DNA from: UBA8752 sp036159995
GTDB taxonomy: Bacteria > Bacteroidota > Bacteroidia > Flavobacteriales_D > Sanyastnellaceae
Reading direction: 5' to 3'
NCBI GenBank assembly: GCA_036159995.1
Contig: JAYYEI010000066.1
Location: 1 to 51,614, forward strand
DNA length: 51,614 nucleotides
The notes under the pieces are model-generated. The model worked only from the letters and a program-made list of their open reading frames with translations, was not told where the DNA came from and did no database searches. Both the position numbers and the translations under genes were made by a program. Positions 7,926-16,741 of the stretch are shown in pieces. The number at the start of each line of letters is the position of its first letter. Position 1 is the first letter of the stretch.

Positions 7926-8695
7926 GAGGTGGGGTTGGAGGGACGCGTGAAGGTCCAATCGGTGTCGTTGGACAGATGCGGGTTGAAATGATAGCCCTCT
8001 TCGGAGAACGCCTTCAGACCGTCGATGGTCTCGAGCCGCTCTTGGACGATGAACTTGGCCATGAGCCCTCGCGCATGCTTGGCGTAGGTGCCAATCATCT
8101 TGAATCCGGTATCGCGCTCCTCCTTGAAGTGACAGTGGACCACGGGGCCAGGAAGACCGGCCAACCTCACGGCTTTGGCGTATTCCTGACTGGCGAGGTT
8201 GACGATGGGAGTGCCCGCGGCATCCTCGGCCAAGGCGTCCGCTAACGTGTCCCCCCAATGACCGTACAGGTTGCCCTTTCCAGTCGGGGACCAACGCAGG
8301 CCCATTTCCAGGCGGTACGGCTGGATGAGGTCCAGCGGCTTCAGCAGGCCATACAGTCCGCTGAGGATGCGGAGCGACCCCTGGGCGAAGTCGAGGTCGG
8401 TCGCATTCCAACGGTCCGCGCCCATGGCGCGATACACCTCGCCATGAAAAGCGAGGACGGCGAGCATGCTGTTTCCGGGGTGGAAGGGGGGAGCCCACTC
8501 GAGGTGGCGGCCAGCCGTCTCCTCGGCGAGGGCGGGACTGATGTCCATCAGGCCGCTGAGCGTCTTCGGCTCCAGCGTGCGGAGCACCTCCATGATGCGG
8601 GTGGCCTCCTCGAGGAACTGGGGTTGGCTGGCGCCGGCAGCGGGGGCCGGGGACTCCTTGCGAAAGGTCTTGGCGGGGGAGAGCAGGACGCGCAT
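7922..8695 (-). CDS. yaaA: Peroxide stress protein YaaA (UPF0246/DUF328)
   Basis: A 257-residue cytosolic protein of the YaaA family, which in E. coli limits free iron and so protects DNA and proteins from peroxide. Family hallmarks are the very N-terminus MRVLLSPAKT, the segment GSLRILSGLYGLLKPLDLI and the end GLKAFSEEGYHFN. Length is typical. It is the first gene of a two-gene unit with the FKBP isomerase (4-base overlap). It is divergent from the T9SS protein at 8751, with 55 bases between the start codons. Confidence 0.93.
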   Translation of the reverse strand: MRVLLSPAKTFRKESPAPAAGASQPQFLEEATRIMEVLRTLEPKTLSGLMDISPALAEETAGRHLEWAPPFHPGNSMLAVLAFHGEVYRAMGADRWNATDLDFAQGSLRILSGLYGLLKPLDLIQPYRLEMGLRWSPTGKGNLYGHWGDTLADALAEDAAGTPIVNLASQEYAKAVRLAGLPGPVVHCHFKEERDTGFKMIGTYAKHARGLMAKFIVQERLETIDGLKAFSEEGYHFNPHLSNDTDWTFTRPSNPTS

Positions 8696-8738
8696 GGGGC
8701 CGCAAATCTACATCAAGGCTGAGCCGGGCGGGGAACCC

Positions 8739-8746
8739 TATTTTGG
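8739..8746 (+). promoter_or_regulatory. -7 box of the T9SS protein gene at 8751
   Basis: TATTTTGG ends 4 nt before the ATG at 8751, again the leaderless arrangement. It sets the start, since the open frame extends 95 codons further upstream across yaaA. Confidence 0.55.
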
Positions 8747-8750
8747 CTCC

Positions 8751-10664
8751 ATGAACCTGAATCGCCTTGTCGCTGCCGCATGGGCCCTCTGTGCCGCGGT
8801 TCCCATGCTCTCGCAGGACTGTCCGGATGGGCAGCAACCGTTTGCCCTCCACCTCCACACCGATGCCTGGGGGTACGAACTGTATTGGGAGTTGACACCC
8901 GAAGGCGATGCTTGTGGCACCAACACGCTGTTTTGGGGAGGCAATGCCCTCGGCGTCGGATGCGACGGGGATGGCATCGACGGAGCGCCGGAAGGAGCCT
9001 ATGCCTCCAACTCGTCCTTCATCACCGACACGTTGTGTGGAACGCCGGGAGAGGCCTTGACCCTCCACCATGTGGACAGCTATGGAGACGGTGGGACCTA
9101 CTTCGAGGTCTATGCCGGCGGGGTGTTGAACCACGCCTGGCAGGGCACCGGAACGGGCAACGAGTGGACCTTTGATCCGTTCGAGATGTCGGGGCCGGCC
9201 TACGATTCGCCGTGTGGCGCTGCAGAGATTGAAGTCGATGGCGCGATGGTCATCGTGTCCAATGACAGCTGCTCGGCCGCGTATGGCGAGCCGGGAGCAC
9301 CCAATTTTCCGGGAGTCTATTCCTGCCAGATCAATGGAGGATGGTGCGAGACCGGGGTCACCGGTTCGGCCTGGCTGACGTTCACCGCGACCGAAGGCAA
9401 CTGCTGGATCACGGCCTGCACGGACTCCACCGATTTCGACACCCAGATCGCCCTGTGGAAGGCGGAGGACTGCGGTGACTTCGCCACCTACACGCTTGTG
9501 GCGGCCAACGATGACCTCCCGGGTGGCTGTGGTCCCGGGGCCTACTATGCCAGTGCCATGTGGTCCGGCTGCCTCGATGCCGGCGAGACCTACCTCATTC
9601 AAGTCGACGGGTGGAACAATGCCCGGGGCCAGGCCGGCGTCCTCATCGAAAGTGTGGAAGACGGACCTCAAGTGACGTCCAGCACGGGCGGATTGGCCTG
9701 TGCCCTCGGCAAGGAGCAGGACCCGAACGGCACGATCGTCCTGAACATCACGGGGACAGGAGGTGATTATTCGGCCGCTTGGGTGGGGCCGGATGGATTC
9801 TCGGCGTCCGGGCAACAGATCTCCGGATTGGGTTCCGGAACGTATTCCGCCGCCATCGTGACGAGCTGCGGCAACACCCTGACCCACACCGTGACCCTGA
9901 CCGAGCCGGACCCCATCGTCCTCGACATCGAGCTGGTCCATCCAGGATGTCCCGAATTGCCCAACGGCGAAGCCTACCTCGGGGCGAGTGGAGGGACCCA
10001 GCCCTATGACATTGTCTGGTCCGGCCTCTTCGGAGACATCGGAACCGGCGAAATCGTGCAAGGTCTGGCCGAGGGCGACTACGCTGTGGTCCTCGAGGAT
10101 GACAACGGCTGCACGGCCGAACTGTCCTTCAGCCTGGCCGCGGAGGATGACGCCTTTTCCTTCTCCCTCGGCCCGGACACGACCATCTGTGAAGACGACC
10201 AGCTCGTGCTGAGTGCGCCGGCCGGACTGGATTACCTCTGGAGCAATGGGAGCGTGGACCAGTTCATCATCGTGAATGGTGCGGACCTCGGACCCGGAAC
10301 CTATCCAATCACCGTCGAGGCGTCAAACGAATTCGGATGCAGCCATGCGGACGCCATTTTCGTCACGGTGTTCGACTGCACCACCGGTATCGAAGAGGCC
10401 GACGGAGGGCCGGTCGGACCACAGGTTCTTCCCAACCCCGCCGGAGATGGCGCGGCCTGGGCCATCCGCTGGGGGTCCACCGGGGCCACGGTCGAACACG
10501 CCTGGATCCTGCGCGATGCCCTCGGCCGGGCCATCCGCTCGGGAGTCCATGTCGAGACGGGAGCGGGAGAGCCGCTGATGCTGTCCACGGAAGGGATGGC
10601 CACGGGCACCTATCTGCTGGAATTGACCGAGGAGGGACGGGCCCTGCGGCTCATCCGAAACTGA
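8751..10664 (+). CDS. T9SS-exported multidomain surface protein
   Basis: A 637-residue exported protein without an enzymatic motif that I recognise. Signal peptide 1-21, cut near MLSQ. Residues about 22-140 carry the D-x-W-x-x-E-x-x-W surface module also seen in three other proteins of the window; about 155-310 is a Cys-rich beta-sandwich-like region (GSAWLTFTATEGNCWITAC, ETYLIQVDGW) resembling the domains of other Bacteroidota secreted proteins. About 405-475 resembles one SprB-type repeat (GGTQPYDIVWSG). The C-terminus from VLPNPAGDG to LIRN is a type A T9SS sorting domain. The role is probably adhesion or binding. The threonine aldolase gene begins 5 nt after its stop. Confidence 0.78.
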   Translation: MNLNRLVAAAWALCAAVPMLSQDCPDGQQPFALHLHTDAWGYELYWELTPEGDACGTNTLFWGGNALGVGCDGDGIDGAPEGAYASNSSFITDTLCGTPGEALTLHHVDSYGDGGTYFEVYAGGVLNHAWQGTGTGNEWTFDPFEMSGPAYDSPCGAAEIEVDGAMVIVSNDSCSAAYGEPGAPNFPGVYSCQINGGWCETGVTGSAWLTFTATEGNCWITACTDSTDFDTQIALWKAEDCGDFATYTLVAANDDLPGGCGPGAYYASAMWSGCLDAGETYLIQVDGWNNARGQAGVLIESVEDGPQVTSSTGGLACALGKEQDPNGTIVLNITGTGGDYSAAWVGPDGFSASGQQISGLGSGTYSAAIVTSCGNTLTHTVTLTEPDPIVLDIELVHPGCPELPNGEAYLGASGGTQPYDIVWSGLFGDIGTGEIVQGLAEGDYAVVLEDDNGCTAELSFSLAAEDDAFSFSLGPDTTICEDDQLVLSAPAGLDYLWSNGSVDQFIIVNGADLGPGTYPITVEASNEFGCSHADAIFVTVFDCTTGIEEADGGPVGPQVLPNPAGDGAAWAIRWGSTGATVEHAWILRDALGRAIRSGVHVETGAGEPLMLSTEGMATGTYLLELTEEGRALRLIRN

Positions 10665-10669
10665 GCGGC

Positions 10670-11692
10670 ATGTCGTCCATCGATTTAAGAAGCGACACGG
10701 TCACGCGGCCCACGGAGGCGATGCTCGCCGCCATGATGGCCGCCCCGACCGGCGACGACGTCTACGGTGAAGACCCCACGGTCAACCGACTGCAGGATGT
10801 GCTGGCCGAGCGGTTTGGTCATGAGGCCGGGCTGTTCTGTCCGTCGGGGACCATGGCCAACCAGATGGCCATCAACGTCCACACCCAGCCGGGCGATGAG
10901 GTGGTCTGTCACCGGCTGAGCCACATCTACAACTACGAGGGCGGTGGCATCGCACGCAACAGCGGCGCGAGCGTCCGCCTCGTCCACGCCCCGCGCGGGG
11001 CCATGCCGGCGGAGACCATCCGTTCTGAGGTGAATCCCGCAGACAGCCACTTTGCGCGGACCGCCCTTGTGTGCGTCGAGGACACGGTGAACAAGGGAGG
11101 CGGGGCCGTCCAGGCGCAGGCGGACCTCGAGGCCGGATCGGCGGCCTGTCGGGACCTCGGATTGCCGTTTCATCTCGATGGGGCCAGGGCGTGGAATGCC
11201 CTGAGGGCCACCGGCGAGGATTGGACCCGCTACGGGCGCCGGTTCGACAGCATTTCCCTGTGTCTCTCGAAGGGACTCGGAACCCCGGTGGGATCCGTTC
11301 TGCTCGGAAGCCGGGCTTTCATCGAGGAAGCCCACCGGTCTAGGAAGGTGATGGGCGGCGGCATGCGCCAAGTGGGCATTTTGGCCGCGGCCGGACTGCA
11401 TGCCATCGAGCACCACTTCGATCGTCTGGAAGAAGACCACCGTCGCGCTGCCGCCATCGGTGAGCGCCTCGAGGCCAACGGAGCGGTCGCGTCTGTGGCT
11501 TCGGTGGAGACCAACATCGTCATTGCCTCTCTGCCTGAGGGCCGGGCCGCAGGGGAGATGGTGGAGCACTTCGCCTCCCACGGCGTCCTGTGCTCGGCCT
11601 TTGGGCCGGACAAGGTGCGCTGGGTGACCCACCTCGATTTCGGGGAGGCGGACCTGGCCCGGGTGCTCGCGGCCGTCGACACCTGGTCCTGA
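10670..11692 (+). CDS. ltaE: Low-specificity L-threonine aldolase
   Basis: A PLP enzyme that cleaves L-threonine or allo-threonine to glycine and acetaldehyde, in the cytosol. The 340-residue protein opens with IDLRSDTVTRPTEAML, then GDDVYGEDPTVN, both family signatures; H85 is the expected PLP-stacking His, FHLDGAR (168-173) carries the PLP-binding Asp and K201 in SLCLSKGLGTPVGS is the Schiff-base lysine. The open frame reaches back to 10337, but the signature places the start at the ATG at 10670, 5 nt after the stop of the surface-protein gene, so it may be co-transcribed with it. Confidence 0.94.
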   Translation: MSSIDLRSDTVTRPTEAMLAAMMAAPTGDDVYGEDPTVNRLQDVLAERFGHEAGLFCPSGTMANQMAINVHTQPGDEVVCHRLSHIYNYEGGGIARNSGASVRLVHAPRGAMPAETIRSEVNPADSHFARTALVCVEDTVNKGGGAVQAQADLEAGSAACRDLGLPFHLDGARAWNALRATGEDWTRYGRRFDSISLCLSKGLGTPVGSVLLGSRAFIEEAHRSRKVMGGGMRQVGILAAAGLHAIEHHFDRLEEDHRRAAAIGERLEANGAVASVASVETNIVIASLPEGRAAGEMVEHFASHGVLCSAFGPDKVRWVTHLDFGEADLARVLAAVDTWS

Positions 11693-11710
11693 TGGACGGG
11701 GTTTGACCCG

Positions 11711-11718
11711 TATTTTCC
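11711..11718 (+). promoter_or_regulatory. -7 box of the S46 peptidase gene
   Basis: TATTTTCC ends 4 nt before the ATG at 11723, giving a probable leaderless transcript separate from the aldolase gene. Confidence 0.5.
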
Positions 11719-11722
11719 GGGC

Positions 11723-14041
11723 ATGAACCCGACGTCCAATCTGTCGGCCCTGACGGCCGCTCTGTTCGCCCTCATTCTGACTCTTTCTCCCATTTCCACC
11801 CGTGCCACGGAGGGCATGTGGATTCCTGCCCTGCTTCAGGCTGTGGAGGGGGACATGCAGGACATGGGGCTCAAGCTCACCGCCGAGGACATCTACAGCA
11901 TCAACCGCAGCTCCCTGAAGGACGCCATCGTCCAATTTGGTGGGGGGTGCACGGCGAGCTTGATTTCCGGTGAAGGGCTCCTGCTGACCAACCACCACTG
12001 CGGGTACGGCCAGATCCAGTCGCACAGCAGCATGGAGCGGGACATCCTCAAGGATGGGTTCTGGGCCATGTCCAAGGACGAGGAACTCATGAATCCCGGA
12101 CTGACCGCGATGTTCATCGTGCGAATCGAGGACGTCACGGATTCGGTGCAGGCGGCCCGGGCCATTGGACCGGACGAGGAAAAGGCCCTGCGCGAGCGCC
12201 TCGCCGCCTCGGCCACTGAGGGCACAGGACACGAGGCCGTCGTCCGAGATTTCCTGTACGGCAACCAGCAATTCCTCATCGTCACCAAGACCTACACCGA
12301 CGTCCGCCTCGTGGGGGCACCGCCCAGCGCGATCGGCAAATACGGTGGGGACACCGACAACTGGGTGTGGCCCCGGCACACCGGCGACTTCTCACTGTTC
12401 CGCATCTACAGCGCTCCGGATGGGTCGCCGGCCGAACCCAGCGTGGACAATGTGCCCTTTACCCCGGCCCACCACCTTCCCGTGTCGATGCACGGTGTGG
12501 AAGAAGGCGACTTCACCATGGTGTTCGGGTTCCCGGGCCGCACGGAGCGGTACATCCCCGCCGCCCAGGTGGAGCACCTGATTGACGTGCTCAATCCCAC
12601 CCGAATCGGCATGCGCACGGCCAGTCTTGAGGTCATCAACGCGGCCATGCGCGCGGATGACGCCACGAGGATTGCCTATGCAGCCAAGCAGAGCCGCATT
12701 GCCAATGCGTGGAAGAAGTGGATTGGCCAGAACGAGGGGCTCATCGACTTCGGCACCGTGGCCGAGAAGCAACAGGCCCAGCTGGCCTTTGCCCGTAAAG
12801 TGGTGCGTCTCGGACTGGACGAGTATACGACCGTGGTGGGCGACTTGGGCAAGGATTTCGATGCCCTGCGTCCGTATCTCGAGGCGCGGTCCTTGTTCAT
12901 CGAGTGGTTCTACTACGGGCCCGAGCTGTTGCGCTGGGCTGACGGGGTGGGGGACATCCTGGCCATGGCCGCCGACAAGTCGGTGTCCGACAGCACATTC
13001 GATGCCCGCGCCGCCGAGGTGTTGGCCCAGGCCGAGGGCTTTTATGCGGACTACAATGCCGACGTGGACCGCAAGGTCTTCGCCGCGGTGTTCCCCCTGT
13101 ACATGGCCGCCATGCCCGAGGGCTTTGCCCCGGCAGTGGCCACCGAAGCGTGGACCATGGGAGCCGATGCCCGGGCCATTGCGGAGGATCTCTATGAGGG
13201 GTCGATCCTCGATGACGGCGAGGCGTTCATGGCGCTCCTCCGTGAGGGGAACCGCAAGGCGTTGAAGAAGGAATCCGGCGATGCCGTCCTGCGCTGGGCC
13301 AAGGAGACGTCGGACAGCTATTGGGTGCAGGTCCGCGGCGAGTACGGCAAGCGGATGGGGGCACTGGACGACGACATGGGACGCTACCTGCGCGGCCTTC
13401 AGGAGGTTTACCCCGACAGCACCTTTTGGCCCGACGCCAACAGCACGTTGCGCTTGACCTTCGGCCGGATGGAGGGGAGCGAGCCCCGGGATGCCGTGAC
13501 CTACAAGCCGTTCACGACGGCCAAAGGTGTCTTGGACAAGTATGTGCCGGGAGACGCCGAATTCGACCTGCCGGAGGGCCTGGTGGACCAGTTGCGCCGA
13601 AAGGAATACGGTCCCTACGCCGATGCTGAGGGCAACCTGAGGGTGTGTTTCCTCGGGTCAAACCACACCACCGGAGGCAACTCAGGATCACCCGCAATCA
13701 ATGCCACCGGGGACCTGGTCGGCCTCAATTTCGACCGGACCTGGGAGAGCACGATGAGCGATGTGCGGTTCGATGCAGACCGGTGCCGGAACATCATGGT
13801 GGACATCCGCTATGTCCTTTGGGTCACTGACGTCTATGCCGGGGCCACCCATCTGGTGCAGGAGATGACTTTGACCGAGCGGGATCCGGACAACCTGTCG
13901 CCGGATTGGCGGCCCTTTGGCCCGGGAACGGGCATCGGAAGGGGATATGAGCAGGACGAGGGCGAACTCCGCGAGGAATTCCGCCGCCGCTCACTCGAGA
14001 AGCTGCAGGAGCGCCGCCGACGGATGGAAGGCGGAAACTGA
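11723..14041 (+). CDS. S46 family dipeptidyl peptidase, DPP11-like
   Basis: A 772-residue periplasmic serine exopeptidase that removes N-terminal dipeptides. Signal peptide 1-29. The triad is visible: His in LLTNHHCGYG (H91/H92), D222 in RHTGDFSLFRIY, and S654 in TGGNSGSP. Eighteen residues after the serine is R672 (NFDRTW); in the Porphyromonas enzymes this position is Arg in DPP11 (cuts after Asp/Glu) and Gly in DPP7 (cuts after hydrophobic residues), so acidic P1 specificity is expected. The protein ends in a charged helix (REEFRRRSLEKLQERRRR). It has its own -7 box. Such enzymes feed on peptides in asaccharolytic Bacteroidota. Confidence 0.93.
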   Translation: MNPTSNLSALTAALFALILTLSPISTRATEGMWIPALLQAVEGDMQDMGLKLTAEDIYSINRSSLKDAIVQFGGGCTASLISGEGLLLTNHHCGYGQIQSHSSMERDILKDGFWAMSKDEELMNPGLTAMFIVRIEDVTDSVQAARAIGPDEEKALRERLAASATEGTGHEAVVRDFLYGNQQFLIVTKTYTDVRLVGAPPSAIGKYGGDTDNWVWPRHTGDFSLFRIYSAPDGSPAEPSVDNVPFTPAHHLPVSMHGVEEGDFTMVFGFPGRTERYIPAAQVEHLIDVLNPTRIGMRTASLEVINAAMRADDATRIAYAAKQSRIANAWKKWIGQNEGLIDFGTVAEKQQAQLAFARKVVRLGLDEYTTVVGDLGKDFDALRPYLEARSLFIEWFYYGPELLRWADGVGDILAMAADKSVSDSTFDARAAEVLAQAEGFYADYNADVDRKVFAAVFPLYMAAMPEGFAPAVATEAWTMGADARAIAEDLYEGSILDDGEAFMALLREGNRKALKKESGDAVLRWAKETSDSYWVQVRGEYGKRMGALDDDMGRYLRGLQEVYPDSTFWPDANSTLRLTFGRMEGSEPRDAVTYKPFTTAKGVLDKYVPGDAEFDLPEGLVDQLRRKEYGPYADAEGNLRVCFLGSNHTTGGNSGSPAINATGDLVGLNFDRTWESTMSDVRFDADRCRNIMVDIRYVLWVTDVYAGATHLVQEMTLTERDPDNLSPDWRPFGPGTGIGRGYEQDEGELREEFRRRSLEKLQERRRRMEGGN

Positions 14042-14043
14042 GC

Positions 14044-14058
14044 CTGAGGGGTCCTCAG
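14044..14058. terminator. Short hairpin between convergent genes
   Basis: CTGAGG and CCTCAG pair over 6 bp around a 3-base loop in the 13-base gap between the S46 peptidase and the microprotein gene. There is no T tract, so termination is only possible. Confidence 0.3.
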
Positions 14059-14177
14059 CTCAGGAAATAGATCGCCGTGATGACAATCGCGAAGAGGAAG
14101 AGGGCGAAGACAACCGGTCCGCCGATCTCGTTCTGTTCGGCTTCGGAGTGGTCGTGGTGGTCGTGGTCGTGTCCCAT
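14055..14177 (-). CDS. 40-residue His-rich single-pass membrane microprotein
   Basis: The frame from ATG 14177 gives MGHDHDHHDHSEAEQNEIGG, then one strongly hydrophobic segment (PVVFALFLFAIVITAIYFL, residues 21-39) and stops. Five His alternating with Asp in residues 3-10 suggest metal binding; the rest is a typical tail anchor. A perfect -7 box TATTTTTG (14200-14207, minus strand) lies 22 nt upstream, which supports real expression. No family is recognised; small subunits of cytochrome oxidases or metal transporters are possibilities by shape only. It is convergent with the S46 peptidase gene and divergent from the lysyl oxidase gene. Confidence 0.65.
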   Translation of the reverse strand: MGHDHDHHDHSEAEQNEIGGPVVFALFLFAIVITAIYFLS

Positions 14178-14199
14178 GGTGTCCTGATTTGCTCAGGGG

Positions 14200-14207
14200 C
14201 AAAAATA
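14200..14207 (-). promoter_or_regulatory. -7 box of the microprotein gene
   Basis: TATTTTTG on the minus strand is a perfect TAnnTTTG match, 22 nt before the ATG at 14177. No clear TTG is seen at the -33 distance. Confidence 0.55.
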
Positions 14208-14317
14208 GCACACGGTCCGGGTCGCATCGAGGTGCTGGAATCGGGCTACCTTGTGCAGGCAACCACAGTCGGATTCAATCCGTTGTGACTGCATCACCTG
14301 CCACCAAGACACCCTTC

Positions 14318-16741
14318 ATGCGCACTGTACTCCTCGCGTTCGCCCTGTTGTTTTCCTCCAGCATTCTGGCCCAGGATTGTGAGGGCCAACACACCTTCAC
14401 CGTCGTCATCCAACCCGATGCCTGGCCGTATGAAATGAGCTGGGAACTGACCAATGGAGACGGGGACCTGCTCCTCGAGGCCAATGTGGCCAATGCCGAT
14501 GACACGCTGTTCACCTTCTGCGTCGACAGCGTGGATTGGGAGCCCTGCATGGTCTTCACGATGAACGACACATATGGCGACGGCTTGGTGGGTGACGCGT
14601 TTTACCAAGTCTGGCTCGATGGAGAGCAGCTGGTGCAGGGAAGCGGCAACTATGGCTACGGTCAGAGCCACGCCATCGACTGCCCGCCGGGCTGGACGTG
14701 CAATGAGGCCATCGGACTGGAGCTGGGAGACGATGCGCTGACCGTGGAGGCCTCCGGCAATGTGGAGTGGTGGACGTTCACGCCCGCGGACAATGGCATG
14801 TACGCCTTGTCGAGTTGCGGTTCGGGCTGCGACACGCGGCTGTGGATCTACGACTACTGCAACATGAACAACTTCGACGACACCAACGAGGGGTCGATCT
14901 ACTACGACGACAACCAAGGCAGTTGCGAAGACAATGAGGAGAGTGCCCAGCTTTACGTGTTGCTTGAGGCCGGGGTGACCTACTGGGTGCGCTTTGCCAA
15001 CCTGGCCGGGGACTGTGGCGGCTTCGATTGGACTCTGGAATACGGTGGCCCGGCCGAGGGATGCACCGACGAGACGGCCTGCAACTACAACCCCGCCGCC
15101 GAGGTGGACAATGGCAGCTGCATCTACCCGGGTGACCCTCTGTGCACCGGGCCGGACCTGATGGTCGTCGAGAGCGCCATCGAAAACAGCCTTCAGGCTG
15201 AGACGATGATGGTCGACGAGAACAATTGCTACATCGTCGAGGGCTGCCTCAATGGCTACGGAGAGCGTGAGCTCGTCCGCTTCACGACCCACATCAAGAA
15301 CATCGGGGACATCGACTACTACATCGGCACGACGGCCCAGACGGATTCCACCCAGCAGTTCGAGTGGGGCGATTGTCACAACCACTGGCACTACAAGGGC
15401 TACGCCAAGTATGACCTCTTCACCATGGACGGCCAGATGCTGCCCATCGGCTTCAAGAATGGCTTCTGCGTGATGGACCTCGAGTGCAGCGATGGCGGCA
15501 CGTTCACCTATGGCTGCAGCAACATGGGCATCTCGGCCCACTGCGGCGACATCTACGGGGCGGGCCTGTCCTGCCAGTGGATTGACGTGACGGGCATTCC
15601 CGATGGGGTCTACCACCTCGTGGTGCGGGTCAACTGGGACTACGATCCCGACGCCCTCGGCCGCCACGAGAACAACTATGAGAACAACTGGGGCGTGGTC
15701 TGCATCGACATGGACCGTTCTTCCGGTGAACTCGCCGTGACGGTGTGGGATGATTGCCCCCAGATCGTCGACTGCAACGGGGAAGCCTACGGCACGGCCC
15801 AGATGGACTGCAACGGGGACTGCGGGGGCACGGCCCTGATGGGCGACCTCGACGGCGATGCTGACCAGGATCTGACCGATGCGGAGGCCTATGTCGATGG
15901 CATCCTCGGCAACGACCTCGAAGCCATGGCATGCAACGACCTGGACCAGGATGGCGAGCTGACGGTCTCCGATGCCGCCCTCATGGCCCAGTGCCAGTAC
16001 TGGGACATCGCCCACGAGCATCCCGACAGTAGCGGATTCCATGACAAGTGCCAGTTCCCGGCGCCGCACATCGTGAATCCGTTCGACAGCGTGTGGTTCC
16101 GCCTCGGCGAGGTGAATTGGGCCCAAGGCTTCTTCGATGTGGAGGTGCTCAACCCGCACAACCGCATCCTCGGCTACCAATTCGACATCAGTTGCGGCAT
16201 CCAGCAGGCCGTGAGCCTCGCGGACCCGCTGGAGTACATGATCACCCCGGAATTCGCCCTGGGAGGCGGGACGCTGATTGGCCTCAGTTACGAGGATGAG
16301 AGCATGTCCAAGCATTACGAGTGGACTTCCCTCGTGCGCATCTACTGGACGGAAACGCCCCAGACGGAGCTTTGCATCGAAAGCGTGACCGAAGTGGTGA
16401 ATTCCATGTACCAGAATGCGGTGCCCTATCTCGTGGACCCTTGCGCCACGGCCAACGGAGTTGGCGGTATCGTGGCCAGCGCAGCCTTGGAGGTCAGCCC
16501 CAACCCTGTGCTGTCCGGTGAGCCGCTTTCCCTCTCCTTCGGGGGAGGCTCCTTGACCGGGGCGTCCGTCCACTGGCTCGATCTGACCGGCCGCATCCTG
16601 GCCACGGAGCGGTGGAACGGCGGGCGCCAGATGGTGCTGTCGACGGCAGGCCGCGTGGCTGGTGCCTATCTGATTCAGGTGGTGCAGCCGGTGGCCGGCG
16701 GGGAGGACATCGTCCACACCCGGCGCGTCACCGTCCGCTGA
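14318..16741 (+). CDS. T9SS-exported lysyl-oxidase-like protein with dockerin-like segment
   Basis: An 807-residue exported protein. Signal peptide 1-18; surface module (about 20-125, IQPDAWPYEMSWELTNG); Cys-rich region and one GCTDETACNYNP repeat; then a lysyl oxidase domain (about 285-470). This has the copper-binding CHNHWH with H354, H356 and H358, and the two residues that form the LTQ cofactor in animal enzymes: K380 (GFKNGFC) and Y413 (DIYGAGLSCQWIDVTG). It is followed by a dockerin-like pair of calcium loops (GDLDGDADQDL, NDLDQDGEL) and a type A T9SS sorting domain starting at SPNPVLSG. Predicted role: oxidation of peptidyl lysine or other amines outside the cell, with hydrogen peroxide formed. 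Its last 14 bases overlap the convergent EamA gene. Confidence 0.85.
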   Translation: MRTVLLAFALLFSSSILAQDCEGQHTFTVVIQPDAWPYEMSWELTNGDGDLLLEANVANADDTLFTFCVDSVDWEPCMVFTMNDTYGDGLVGDAFYQVWLDGEQLVQGSGNYGYGQSHAIDCPPGWTCNEAIGLELGDDALTVEASGNVEWWTFTPADNGMYALSSCGSGCDTRLWIYDYCNMNNFDDTNEGSIYYDDNQGSCEDNEESAQLYVLLEAGVTYWVRFANLAGDCGGFDWTLEYGGPAEGCTDETACNYNPAAEVDNGSCIYPGDPLCTGPDLMVVESAIENSLQAETMMVDENNCYIVEGCLNGYGERELVRFTTHIKNIGDIDYYIGTTAQTDSTQQFEWGDCHNHWHYKGYAKYDLFTMDGQMLPIGFKNGFCVMDLECSDGGTFTYGCSNMGISAHCGDIYGAGLSCQWIDVTGIPDGVYHLVVRVNWDYDPDALGRHENNYENNWGVVCIDMDRSSGELAVTVWDDCPQIVDCNGEAYGTAQMDCNGDCGGTALMGDLDGDADQDLTDAEAYVDGILGNDLEAMACNDLDQDGELTVSDAALMAQCQYWDIAHEHPDSSGFHDKCQFPAPHIVNPFDSVWFRLGEVNWAQGFFDVEVLNPHNRILGYQFDISCGIQQAVSLADPLEYMITPEFALGGGTLIGLSYEDESMSKHYEWTSLVRIYWTETPQTELCIESVTEVVNSMYQNAVPYLVDPCATANGVGGIVASAALEVSPNPVLSGEPLSLSFGGGSLTGASVHWLDLTGRILATERWNGGRQMVLSTAGRVAGAYLIQVVQPVAGGEDIVHTRRVTVR

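Noticed and set aside
7926..10061. Upstream extension of the FKBP frame to 947 codons
   Set aside because: It runs through yaaA and antisense to the surface protein gene. The lipoprotein signal at 7925 is the natural start.
12961..13700. Possibility that the S46 peptidase is DPP7-type
   Set aside because: The S1 position is Arg (R672), not Gly.
14120..14175. Repeated GTGGTCGTG-like run that resembles a short tandem repeat
   Set aside because: It is explained by alternating His and Asp codons of the minus-strand microprotein and the antisense of them.
14294..16717. 807-codon open frame antisense to the first lysyl oxidase gene
   Set aside because: A shadow frame: the sense strand has signal peptide, copper motif and T9SS domain, while the antisense product is His/Val/Gly-rich with no motif. 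Such frames are expected in GC-rich coding DNA.
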